Shown here in pieces: positions 1-8,731 of a DNA stretch of 64,000 nt. The translations under genes were made by a program, and so were the position numbers. Position 1 is the first letter of the stretch; each line of letters opens with the position of its first letter. Below the pieces are notes generated by a model. The model was not told the DNA's origin. It made no database searches and worked only from the letters and a program-made list of their open reading frames with translations. The stretch is from the NCBI RefSeq assembly GCF_005405885.1, contig NZ_BJFL01000017.1, forward strand, positions 1 through 64,000, given 5' to 3'. Source of the DNA: Gandjariella thermophila. GTDB taxonomy: Bacteria; Actinomycetota; Actinomycetes; Mycobacteriales; Pseudonocardiaceae.

Positions 1-1026
1 CAGCAGCTCGATCACCCGCTCGGCGCTGGCCGCGGCGGCGAACATCGAGTTGGACAGTTGCCCGAAGGCCCGCACCGGGCTGTAGAGCTGCTGCAGGAAG
101 ACCAGGAACACCAGCAGCCCGCCGAGGGTGATCGCGTCTCGGGCCAGCTCCCAGGTGCCCAGCCCGATCACCAGCAGCACGCCGGCCATCTCGAGCAGGT
201 CGACCAGCGGGACGAACAGGGCGCGCAGCCGGGTGGAGCGCATCTCCGCGGCGAAGCTGCCCAGGTTCTCCCGGTGGAAGCGTTGGGTCTCTGCGTCCTG
301 CTGGTTGTAGGCCTGCACCAGGGCGATGTTGCCCAGGCTCTCCTCGGCGACGGTGGTGATCGTCCCGTTGCGCCGCCTGGCCTCCCGGCTGGCGTCCTTG
401 ATCAACCGGGCGAAGTGCCTGGCCAGCAGCCAGAACGCGGGCACCGCGACCAGCGACACCACGGCCAACTCCCAGCGGATGTAGAACAGCGCCGCGGTGA
501 AGAACACGATCTTGAAGGCGTTGGCGAGGATGGCGGCCACCCCGCTGAGCACGAGGCTCTCGATCGCGGCGATGTCCCCGGTGAGCCGGGCCAGCACGTC
601 GCCGAGCCGGCGGCGCTCGAAGAACGCCACGGACAGCGTCTGCAGGTGGCCGAACACCCGGGTGCGCAGGTCCATCGCGAACCGCTCGCCCATCCAGTCG
701 GACAGGTAGTGGTCGGCGAACCCGACGAGTCCCATGAGGACGGTGACCCCGAGGAACACGCCCGCGATCACGAGCAGCAGGTGGAAGTTCCTCGGCGTGA
801 GGACGTCGTCGATGAGCACCTTGAACAGCCAGATCGCCACCGTCTCCAGGCCCGGCCCCAACACGAGCAGGACCAGGCTGCCCCACAACCAGGGGCGGAT
901 CGGGCGGGTGTCCGGCCAGAACCGCCGGAACGCCTGCCGCACAAGAACCTGTGGCGCCGCCTCCACCAGTCCCTCGGGTCGCGCGGCCGGTGACCCGGAC
1001 GACGCGCGAAGTCGTTTCCTCAACAT
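1..1026 (-). CDS. ABC exporter, transmembrane half (partial, runs off window start)
   Basis: An open frame with no stop runs off the left edge. It begins MLRKRLRASSGSP and has a cytoplasmic lead-in of about 45 residues. Hydrophobic helices follow (for example SLVLLVLGPGLETVAIWLF and LLLVIAGVFLGVTVLMGLVG), then long polar cytoplasmic loops such as DLRTRVFGHLQTLSVAFFERRRLGDVLARL, which carries the coupling-helix pattern of type I (B-family) ABC exporters. The visible 342 residues are the membrane domain; the nucleotide-binding domain should lie beyond the edge. Substrate cannot be told from this part. It lies 97 bases downstream of a Trp/Gly-rich peptide gene on the same strand, so export of that peptide, or regulation through it, is a reasonable inference. 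Confidence 0.9.
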   Translation of the reverse strand, partial: MLRKRLRASSGSPAARPEGLVEAAPQVLVRQAFRRFWPDTRPIRPWLWGSLVLLVLGPGLETVAIWLFKVLIDDVLTPRNFHLLLVIAGVFLGVTVLMGLVGFADHYLSDWMGERFAMDLRTRVFGHLQTLSVAFFERRRLGDVLARLTGDIAAIESLVLSGVAAILANAFKIVFFTAALFYIRWELAVVSLVAVPAFWLLARHFARLIKDASREARRRNGTITTVAEESLGNIALVQAYNQQDAETQRFHRENLGSFAAEMRSTRLRALFVPLVDLLEMAGVLLVIGLGTWELARDAITLGGLLVFLVFLQQLYSPVRAFGQLSNSMFAAAASAERVIELL

Positions 1027-1051
1027 GGCACTCGCTTCCGGTAGACGCGGC

Positions 1052-1093
1052 GGACGGCGGTCCGGGCCCTGCCCGGGCCGCGGACCGCCGTCC
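1052..1093 (-). terminator. Strong hairpin between peptide gene and ABC exporter
   Basis: A perfect 12-bp inverted repeat (GGACGGCGGTCC / GGACCGCCGTCC) has further GC pairing in its 18-base interior. It lies 30 bases after the stop of the Trp/Gly-rich peptide gene and 26 bases before the exporter start. There is no T run on the minus strand, so it could be an attenuator, a partial terminator, or an RNA stabilising stem that makes the peptide transcript more abundant than the exporter transcript. Confidence 0.6.
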
Positions 1094-1122
1094 CTCAACG
1101 GGCCGTGTGGTGGGCCGCTAGG

Positions 1123-1284
1123 TCACCACCAGCCCCAGCCCCAGCCGCAGCGGTGGTGGCGGCGGCGACCCCACCAGCCGCCCCACCAACCGCCCCAGCC
1201 CCAGCCGGAGCCCCAGCCCCAGCCGCCGCCCCAGCCCCACTGCTGGTGGACGGCACGGCCCGGAGTGAACATCTTTCCAATCAT
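1123..1284 (-). CDS. 53-residue Trp/Gly-rich peptide (unrecognised; candidate secreted or leader peptide)
   Basis: This is a 53-residue frame starting MIGKMFTPGRAVHQQ. It continues with WG/GW repeats (residues 16-39), a basic patch RRRHHRC (40-46) and a GWGWGWW tail. I count 14 Trp among 53 residues and one Cys at position 46. The start is supported by GAGGGG eight bases upstream of ATG and by a near-consensus promoter further up. No biosynthetic enzyme is visible next to it, but the next gene downstream is an ABC exporter. It could be a ribosomally made, exported or membrane-active peptide, or a Trp-codon-rich leader that controls the exporter by attenuation. The coding part is a low-complexity GGC/TGG tract, so a non-coding repeat remains possible. 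I know of no family that matches it. Confidence 0.65.
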   Translation of the reverse strand: MIGKMFTPGRAVHQQWGWGGGWGWGSGWGWGGWWGGWWGRRRHHRCGWGWGWW

Positions 1285-1340
1285 GATTCGATCCCCTCAG
1301 TCCCTAAAGGTGCAATTACTGCCCTGTACGGACGCCAACC

Positions 1341-1368
1341 ACGTTACCCAGACCAAAAGGGCTGTCAA
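1341..1368 (-). promoter_or_regulatory. Sigma-70-type promoter for the Trp/Gly-rich peptide
   Basis: On the minus strand a perfect TTGACA (1363-1368) is followed after 16 bases by TAACGT (1341-1346). Transcription would start near 1334, giving a leader of about 50 bases before the peptide ATG. The surrounding 1285-1640 stretch is visibly less GC-rich than the genes and holds no other convincing gene. Confidence 0.65.
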
Positions 1369-1675
1369 GGAAAAACGGCACGACTTCGCGGACCGCCGGG
1401 AACGGAAACACTCCCCTATCTATTCGTCGCCACCAGATAACTGCGATATTCGGGTAGCAACCAATCCGATGGCTGATGAGCTGCGAAAACGTCGCCCGCG
1501 CCGACTCGCTGACGGGCTGGACCAGACACCGGAAGACGGGGAGGCAACATCATTCAGACGGTGCCCGGACCCGGTTCTCGATCAGATTTCACCCAGAAAG
1601 TATGAGACTTCGCGGACCCGGCCCATTCGCCTCACCCGATTCGACCGTCCGTGCCCAGGTGCGGGTGCGCACATG

Positions 1676-1712
1676 CCGACCGGGCGCCCTGAAGGTTCGG
1701 GCGCCCGGTCGG
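1676..1712 (-). terminator. Terminator after the penicillin-binding protein gene
   Basis: A perfect 14-bp stem (CCGACCGGGCGCCC / GGGCGCCCGGTCGG) with a 9-base loop starts 14 bases beyond the stop codon of the penicillin-binding protein. It separates that transcript from the peptide/exporter transcript, which reads in the same direction. Confidence 0.8.
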
Positions 1713-1725
1713 GGTGCGAGCGGCG

Positions 1726-4023
1726 TCAGGTGACGGTGGAGACGTACAGCGTCACCGGCTGGCCGCGCGGCACGTTGCCCTGCGGCGTCTGGCCGGCGAC
1801 CGTGCCCACCGCGCGGTCGGAGCGGACGCGTTGCACGTGGACCGGGTAGCCGGCCCGGGTCAGCGCGTCCTCGGCCTGCCCCACGGGCCTGCCCACGGTG
1901 TAGGGCACGATCGGGCCGTGGTTCGCCGCCTCCAGGTAGCTCGGGTCGGGGGCGGGAATCGGCAGGTCGGGCTGGCCCTTGAGGATCTCGTTGAAGGCCT
2001 CGAAGAAGGTCGGCGCGGCGATGATGCCACCGAACGCGCCGGCGCACCCCGCGCCGATCACCGGCGGGTTGGTGGCGCAGATGGTGCCGGGATGGTCGCC
2101 GTCGGCGTACACGGCGGACACCGCGGCGTAGCCGTCGGTGATGCCGAGGAACGCCACCGACTCGTTGTTCTCCGTGGTGCCGGTCTTGGCGGCGGTGGGT
2201 CGTTTCCACCCGGCGGCCGACGCGGCCGCCGCGGAGGTACCGGCGCCGGTGATGTCGTCACTGAGGCCGTGCATGAGCGCGTCGGCCAGCGCCGGGGCGA
2301 CCACCTGCTCGCAGGGTGACTCCGGCAGCGGCACCGGCCGGCCGTCACGGTCGGTCATGGACAGGATCGGGTTCGGCGGGCACCACCGGCCGTGGTCGGC
2401 CACGGTCGCCGCGACGTTGGCCAACTCCAGCGGGCTGAACGGGCTGAAGCCCAGGGTGAAGACGATGTTGTTCAGGTTGTAGACGCTCTGCGGCTCGGTG
2501 TACGCGGCGGTGTTGGTGGCGCCCTTCGGCGCGGGGCCGGGGTTCTGCCCGAACATGTTCGACCGCATGGTGTGCCGCAGCCCCAGCCGGGACGCCATCT
2601 CCAGCACGCTGGGCAGCCCGGCGCGCAGTTCGAGGTCGGTGAACGCGACGTTCGGCGAGGTGGCGAGCGCCTGCTGCAGGCTGATCGGGTTGGGGTAGGC
2701 CGGGCCGGCGTTGTGGATCACCGCGCAGGGGGCGCCGCGGGGCTGCGGGAAGCACTGCGCGAACGGGTTGGGCAGGGGTGTGTTCAGGCCGGCCTTGCCC
2801 TGCTCCAGCGCGGCCGCGGCGGTGAAGATCTTGAACACCGATCCGGCGCCGAACGGCACGCTGACGTCGGCGGCCTGGTTGAAGCTGGTCTGCCCGGCGT
2901 GCGCGTCGGTGCCGTAGTCCCGGTTGGACACCAGCGCCAGCACCCGGTGGCCGTCCGGCCCGGGTTTGACGATGACGAACGGGTTGGCGACGCCGGGTTG
3001 GTTGGTGGGCACCCGGTGGTTCGCCGCCTGCTTGGCGAGCGCGCTGATCCGCGAGTCCATCGTGGTGCGGATGGTGTAGCCGCCGGAGGCCAACTGCTCT
3101 CGGGTCATACCGGCCTGTTGCAGGTAGCTGACCACGTAGTCGCAGAAGAACCCGGACTCCGGCGCCGCCGCGTAGCAACTGTTCGGCGGCAGCGGCGGCC
3201 GGGGCGTGACGATGCCCAGTGGCTTCGCCTTCGCCTCGGCCGCCTGCCGGGCGGTGATGGCGTGCGTGTCCAGCATCGCGTCGATCACCAGGTTGCGGCG
3301 CTGCAACGCATGGTCCGGGAACCGGTACGGGTTCTCGTAGTTCGGGTTCTCCACCATCCCGGCGAGCAGCGCCGCCTGCTCGACGGTGAGCCGGTCCGCC
3401 GTGGTGTTGAAGTAGTAGCGCGCCGCGGCGCCCACCCCGAAGGTCTGGTTGCCGAAGGACACCACGTTGAGGTAGCCGGTGAGGATGTCCTCCTTGCTCC
3501 GGGTCTGCGCGACGTTCGCCGCGAGCTTGGCCTCCTTCAGCTTGCGCAGCAACGTGGGGTCCTGATCCCGCATCTGCGCCAGCCGGTCGTGCCGGTCCAC
3601 CACGTTGATCAGGTAGTTCTTCACGTACTGCTGGGTGATCGTCGAGCCACCCTGGCGGGCGCCACCGGTGGCGTTGTTCACCGCCGCGCGCAGCATCCCC
3701 CGGGCGTTCAGGGGCGGCTCGGAGAAGAACCCCCGGTCCTCGATGGCGACGATGGCCGCTTTCATCGTGGTGGAGATCTGGTTCCAGGTGGTGGGTATCC
3801 GGAACTGCTCGTACAGCGTGGCGACCGGGCGGCCGTCGGCGTCGGTCAGCGTGGTCATCAGCGGCGGCGGCACGTTGGCCAACTGGCTGGACAGGGTGGC
3901 CACCGAGGTGCTGATCCGGCCAGCAAGCACGCCCAGCCCACCGGCGACCGGGAACATCACGCCCGCGACTAGCACCCCGGCCAGCGCACACAACCCCATC
4001 AGCACACGAAGCTGCCGACGCAC
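1726..4023 (-). CDS. Class A penicillin-binding protein with C-terminal PASTA domain
   Basis: This bifunctional peptidoglycan synthase is anchored by an N-terminal helix (residues about 10-35). The glycosyltransferase-51 domain shows ED at 95-96 (EDRGFF) and GGSTITQQYVKN. The transpeptidase domain carries the serine motif SVFK in GAGSVFKIF, SPN in ATSPNVAF, and KTG in AAKTGTT. The final 65 residues (VPYTVGRPVGQAEDALTRAG onward) form one PASTA repeat, which binds muropeptides or beta-lactams. A length of 765 residues is typical of actinobacterial PonA proteins. The start is GTG with GGGGGG eight bases upstream. It is divergent from the P450 gene. Confidence 0.95.
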   Translation of the reverse strand: MRRQLRVLMGLCALAGVLVAGVMFPVAGGLGVLAGRISTSVATLSSQLANVPPPLMTTLTDADGRPVATLYEQFRIPTTWNQISTTMKAAIVAIEDRGFFSEPPLNARGMLRAAVNNATGGARQGGSTITQQYVKNYLINVVDRHDRLAQMRDQDPTLLRKLKEAKLAANVAQTRSKEDILTGYLNVVSFGNQTFGVGAAARYYFNTTADRLTVEQAALLAGMVENPNYENPYRFPDHALQRRNLVIDAMLDTHAITARQAAEAKAKPLGIVTPRPPLPPNSCYAAAPESGFFCDYVVSYLQQAGMTREQLASGGYTIRTTMDSRISALAKQAANHRVPTNQPGVANPFVIVKPGPDGHRVLALVSNRDYGTDAHAGQTSFNQAADVSVPFGAGSVFKIFTAAAALEQGKAGLNTPLPNPFAQCFPQPRGAPCAVIHNAGPAYPNPISLQQALATSPNVAFTDLELRAGLPSVLEMASRLGLRHTMRSNMFGQNPGPAPKGATNTAAYTEPQSVYNLNNIVFTLGFSPFSPLELANVAATVADHGRWCPPNPILSMTDRDGRPVPLPESPCEQVVAPALADALMHGLSDDITGAGTSAAAASAAGWKRPTAAKTGTTENNESVAFLGITDGYAAVSAVYADGDHPGTICATNPPVIGAGCAGAFGGIIAAPTFFEAFNEILKGQPDLPIPAPDPSYLEAANHGPIVPYTVGRPVGQAEDALTRAGYPVHVQRVRSDRAVGTVAGQTPQGNVPRGQPVTLYVSTVT

Positions 4024-4310
4024 AGCGCACGCCCCCCACGTCTTCGCGTCACCCGATCCGCCTGCGACACCGCATACGTTCGCGGAAAGTCGCGACCACC
4101 GCCGGTTGATCGCACCCGAACGGGTGGCGGCGATCAGACTGTTCCCCCGGACAGGTGGTGGCGGTGTTGATGATCACGCTCCGTCGTGGCGACGGCCGCC
4201 CTTTTGGCTCTGACGGTCGACGCCTTCCTGGCCGTACTGTCCGACCGGCAACCCGGCGCCCGCGACCGACACCGGCGGCTGGACGGGCACGAACCCGGAG
4301 GATCACGCTG
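4024..4310. promoter_or_regulatory. Divergent promoter region between the PBP and P450 genes
   Basis: These 287 bases separate divergent starts. The P450 side ends in CGGAGG nine bases before ATG. I do not see a confident -35/-10 pair on either strand. Short open frames across the region look like shadows. Confidence 0.4.
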
Positions 4311-5543
<1,233 letters not shown>

Positions 5544-5553
5544 ACGGTTTTCG

Positions 5554-5593
5554 GCGCCGGCCGCCTCGTCCTGGTGGCGACGCGGCCGGCACC
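5554..5593 (+). terminator. Probable terminator after the P450 gene
   Basis: GGCGCCGGCCGC and GCGGCCGGCACC form an 11 of 12 pair stem around a 17-base loop, just after the P450 stop. There is no clear T run. Confidence 0.5.
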
Positions 5594-5648
5594 CCGCGGA
5601 CGACTCCGGGGGTGGCTCACACCTTCGGCGAGTGGGCATCGAGGGGCG

Positions 5649-5870
5649 TCACCGGGGTGGCGACTCCACTGGTCCTCTGTGGTTGGGAGGCCGGTGGGCG
5701 TCGTGAGCGGAGGGGCGGCGTAGCGCGGCGGCAAGCCGGTCAAGTACGTCGGCGAGAGCGTGGCGCTCGTCAAGGGCGAACGTTCCCTGCGGTATGCGGT
5801 GTGCCGCATCGGCTAACAACCACTCGGCCTCGCGGAGGAACACCGCCAGGACCGCGCGCTCAGACGTCAT
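5649..5870 (-). CDS. Small hypothetical protein divergent from XRE/DUF397 pair
   Basis: A 73-residue protein starting MTSERAVLAVFLREAEWLLADAAHRIPQG, followed by ALADVLDRLAAALRR and a Pro/His/Arg-rich tail. The two amphipathic helices resemble small conserved actinobacterial proteins found beside XRE/DUF397 gene pairs. I have no function for it. No good Shine-Dalgarno sequence precedes the ATG. It is read away from the XRE regulator, with a shared 220-base intergenic region (5871-6093). The context suggests a satellite of the regulatory pair. Confidence 0.6.
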   Translation of the reverse strand: MTSERAVLAVFLREAEWLLADAAHRIPQGTFALDERHALADVLDRLAAALRRPSAHDAHRPPNHRGPVESPPR

Positions 5871-6093
5871 CGGCGCTTCGCACGAGGCAACGCAACACGG
5901 TGATCGCCGGCTCTGGCATGATGCCGTTGCCTGTCATCAATACGCCTCCCAGCGGGGTGGTTCCTGGTGCCTGTCGTGGTGCGACGACAGCGGGAACGAT
6001 GCGCCCATCCGGTCGGAGCGGCAACGCTGTGATCGTGGGCGCATCAGGTGATCTCGCTGCCCTATGCTGACCACGACAACAACGGAGACGGGC

Positions 6094-6936
6094 ATGGCAG
6101 GGACTCCGAAGGCACGCGCTCTCGGGCGGGCACTGCGTCAGGCACGCGAGGACAAAAAGCTGACCCGCCGCGAACTCGGCGCCAAGCTGAACCGCGACCA
6201 CGGTGTGATCTCCCGGTGGGAAACCGCCGAGCGGACGCCGCGGCCCGACCAGGTGGCACAGCTTCTCACCGTGCTCGGCGTCAACGGCGAGCGCTACGAC
6301 GAGATCATCGCGCTCGCGTACGACAACGGCGAGCCCAGTTGGGTTGCCACCACCGTGGCCGCCCAACGCCAGCAGTTGACCGCGTACGTCGACCTGGTCG
6401 AGAAGGCCACGAGGATCGTCCAGGTGGAGCCGCTGCTGGTTCCCGGGTTGCTGCAGACCGACGGCTACATCCGGGCGGTCATGGCCGACGGCCTTCCGCC
6501 GGACGAGAGCGCCGCCCGCACCGCCATCCGCGTCGGGCTCCGTGCCGTGCTCAAACGGCCGGAACTCACCGCCTACCTCGCCCTGATCGGCGAGGCCGCC
6601 CTTTACCAGCAGGTCGGCGGGCCCGACGTGCTGCGGGACCAGCTTCGTTATCTGATCGCCAGCGCCCGCCATCCCAAGGTGGAGCTGCGGATCCTCCCGT
6701 TCCGCACCGACTGGCATCCGGCGCTGGACGGTCCGTTCGTCATCGTCGACGCGGAACGCTCCAGGCCGATGGTGCACCTGGAGGGCCGAACGCAGTCGCT
6801 CCTGGTTTCCGACGCGGCGGTCGTCACCGAGTACCAGCGCGCCGCGGAGCGGGTCTGTGAGGTGGCGCTGACCGCGGAGGAGTCGATCGCCTACATCGTC
6901 CATAATTCTCGGCAGGATGGAGAGGACGCGAGATGA
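6094..6936 (+). CDS. XRE-family regulator with DUF5753 domain
   Basis: A 280-residue DNA-binding protein. The N-terminal helix-turn-helix covers roughly residues 5-60 (LGRALRQAREDKKLTRRELG, then HGVISRWETAERTPRP). The remaining 200 residues match the DUF5753 ligand or partner-sensing domain, with VEPLLVPGLLQTDGYIRAVM, ELRILPF and the YIVHNSR end. I chose the internal ATG with GGAGA five bases upstream over an ATG ten codons earlier that lacks a close ribosome binding site. Its stop overlaps the DUF397 start by four bases (ATGA), so the two are translationally coupled. Such pairs are very common in Streptomyces and Pseudonocardiales and regulate development or antibiotic production. The target is unknown. 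Confidence 0.92.
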   Translation: MAGTPKARALGRALRQAREDKKLTRRELGAKLNRDHGVISRWETAERTPRPDQVAQLLTVLGVNGERYDEIIALAYDNGEPSWVATTVAAQRQQLTAYVDLVEKATRIVQVEPLLVPGLLQTDGYIRAVMADGLPPDESAARTAIRVGLRAVLKRPELTAYLALIGEAALYQQVGGPDVLRDQLRYLIASARHPKVELRILPFRTDWHPALDGPFVIVDAERSRPMVHLEGRTQSLLVSDAAVVTEYQRAAERVCEVALTAEESIAYIVHNSRQDGEDAR

Positions 6937-7109
6937 CAGTCGGACGCGCGTGGCGGAAGTCCAGCCGGAGCCAGACCGGCGCGTCGTGCGTGGAGGTGTC
7001 CCGTCACCTCGACGGGATTCGTGACTCCAAGAACCCGGACGGGCCGGTGCTGCGGGTCGACGTGTTGGCCTTGGTGCGGGCGGTGAAGTCGGGCCGGCTC
7101 GACCGGTGA
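6933..7109 (+). CDS. DUF397 small protein
   Basis: A 58-residue protein too short for many gene callers. It shows the DUF397 signature WRKSSRSQTGASCVEV followed by GIRDSKNPDGPVLRV. It shares ATGA with the preceding XRE gene. Family members pair with XRE/DUF5753 regulators and are thought to bind them, possibly as antagonists. That role is family knowledge, not visible here. Confidence 0.92.
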   Translation: MTVGRAWRKSSRSQTGASCVEVSRHLDGIRDSKNPDGPVLRVDVLALVRAVKSGRLDR

Positions 7110-7208
7110 CCACCTGGTCACGGTCTCCCCGGTCCGACGCGGCGGTCCACTGTGGTCGGATCGCCGGTACCAGCATGCGACGGGGCGTCGACCACCTATG
7201 GTGGCGCT

Positions 7209-8630
7209 TCAGGTCGCGAACGCGGGCCGGGCCTGCCCGTACCGGGGCGGCAGGTGCGGCCAGGTGAGCGGCCGGCCGTCCAGCCGGCCGGGCGGGGCGA
7301 TGCCGGTCCAGCCGTCGCCCAGCGGCACCCGGTAGGCGTCGCCGTCATCCGCGCCGGGTGGCCCGTCGCCGGCCCGGGTGCCCTGGTCGAGCAGCCACTG
7401 CGCGGTGCGGGCCAGGGACAGCCGCACGTGCGTGGTCTCCCCGGTGCGGGCCCGCCTGGCCAGCGCGGCCAGCGCGCCGGCGGCGACCAGGTAGCCGGTG
7501 GCGTGGTCGAGCAACTGGCAGGGCAGCGCGCCGGGGCGCGCGCCGTCCCGGCTGGTGGCCCAGCCGATGCCGGTGGCGATCTGCACCAGGCTGTCGAAAC
7601 CCCGCCGGCCGCCCCACGGCCCGGTGGTGCCCCACGCGGACAGCGTGACCACGACGGTGCCCGGGTGGCGCTCCGCCACCTGGTCCGGGTCCAGGCCGAG
7701 GCGGCGCAGCGCCCCCGGCCGGTATCCGGTGACCAGCACGTCGGCCTCGTCCAGCAGGGCGTGCAGGGTCCGCCGGCCGTCCTCGGTGCCGGCGTCGACG
7801 ACGGCGCTGGCCTTGCCGACCACCCCGTCCACGGTGTGCAGCGGCAGTTCCGGCCGGTGCGGGTGGTCGACGCGGAGCACGTCGGCGCCCAGCGCGCCAA
7901 GCATCCGGGTGCCGACCGGTCCGGCGATCACCCGGGTCAGGTCGAGTATCCGCAGCCTGGACGCCGGCAGCGCGCCGGCCGCCGCCCGGCCCAGTGGTGC
8001 CGCGGTGCCCAGCGGTTCGCCGGTCACCAGCGGCGTGGCCGCCACCGCCCGGCCGGTGTCGCCGGCCCGCCACTCCGCCTCGGTGCGCGCCGCGACGGCC
8101 AGGCCACCGGATTCGTCCACCCGGCGCTCCACGTGCCGCGCCGGCCGCCCGGCGATCGCCTCCGCCAGCGGGCCAGCCACCTCGGTGTCCGGTCCGTCCG
8201 GCACACCGAACGCGGCGAGCAGCGCCTCCCGGTGCCACGGATAGTTGGCGTGCGTCCGAACCCAGCCGTCCGCGGCCGGCCACAACCGGGACAGCGCGGC
8301 GAAGCCGGCCACGGCGCGGCCGGCGGGATCGCGCAGCAACGCCTCACCGCGCACCGCCGCCGCCACGTGGCCGGTGTCCAGCGCGACCGCCGGCCACCGC
8401 CCGGTCCGCGCCAGCGCCAGGTCGGCCGCCGCCACCAGGCACGCCGCCACCGAAGCCACCGCGCAGTCGGCCACCGCCAGCGGCGCGGCCAGCGCCGCCG
8501 GGCGCGGATCGCCGGTCACCTCCAGCTCCCCGGCAGCCGCGATGCCGAGGTCGGCCAGTACACCGTCGAGCAGGTCGTCCACCCGGCCATCATCGCCGGC
8601 CGCGACGGCCACCCACCACCCGCCAGCCAC
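7209..8630 (-). CDS. CaiB/BaiF-type (family III) CoA-transferase
   Basis: About 473 residues. The second half has family III landmarks: LRILDLTRVIAGPVGTRMLGALGADVLRVDHP (Rossmann-like CoA-binding start), then ADVLVTGYRPGALRRLGL and VVVTLSAWGTTGPWGGRRGFDSLVQIATGI. The first 200 residues look like a second, degenerate copy of the fold, so this is a tandem-domain form. Members move CoA between organic acids. The substrate here is unknown. Starts at 8684, 8630 and 8612 are all GTG with weak ribosome binding sites, and I prefer 8630 tentatively. It is convergent with the XRE/DUF397 pair and divergent from the multicopper oxidase. Confidence 0.85.
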   Translation of the reverse strand: MAGGWWVAVAAGDDGRVDDLLDGVLADLGIAAAGELEVTGDPRPAALAAPLAVADCAVASVAACLVAAADLALARTGRWPAVALDTGHVAAAVRGEALLRDPAGRAVAGFAALSRLWPAADGWVRTHANYPWHREALLAAFGVPDGPDTEVAGPLAEAIAGRPARHVERRVDESGGLAVAARTEAEWRAGDTGRAVAATPLVTGEPLGTAAPLGRAAAGALPASRLRILDLTRVIAGPVGTRMLGALGADVLRVDHPHRPELPLHTVDGVVGKASAVVDAGTEDGRRTLHALLDEADVLVTGYRPGALRRLGLDPDQVAERHPGTVVVTLSAWGTTGPWGGRRGFDSLVQIATGIGWATSRDGARPGALPCQLLDHATGYLVAAGALAALARRARTGETTHVRLSLARTAQWLLDQGTRAGDGPPGADDGDAYRVPLGDGWTGIAPPGRLDGRPLTWPHLPPRYGQARPAFAT

Positions 8631-8731
8631 CGGGATGTATCCCCGGCCGGGTGGGCGGCCTCCTTGACATCCGGGTGCGCGCACGGCGACCGCCGATTCG
8701 CGGACCCGACACAGACAAGGGGGCAGTCGCG

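Noticed and set aside
1105-1440. Plus-strand frame over the Trp-rich gene giving an Ala/Pro-rich protein
   Set aside because: No ribosome binding site, low-complexity APAPAA composition; the minus-strand frame has promoter, ribosome binding site and stop in the right places.
1726-2209. Long open frames on the plus strand opposite the penicillin-binding protein and, in general, opposite every high-GC gene
   Set aside because: Arg/Pro/Gly/Ala-rich translations without motifs, overlapping clearly coding genes on the other strand; products of GC-biased codon structure.
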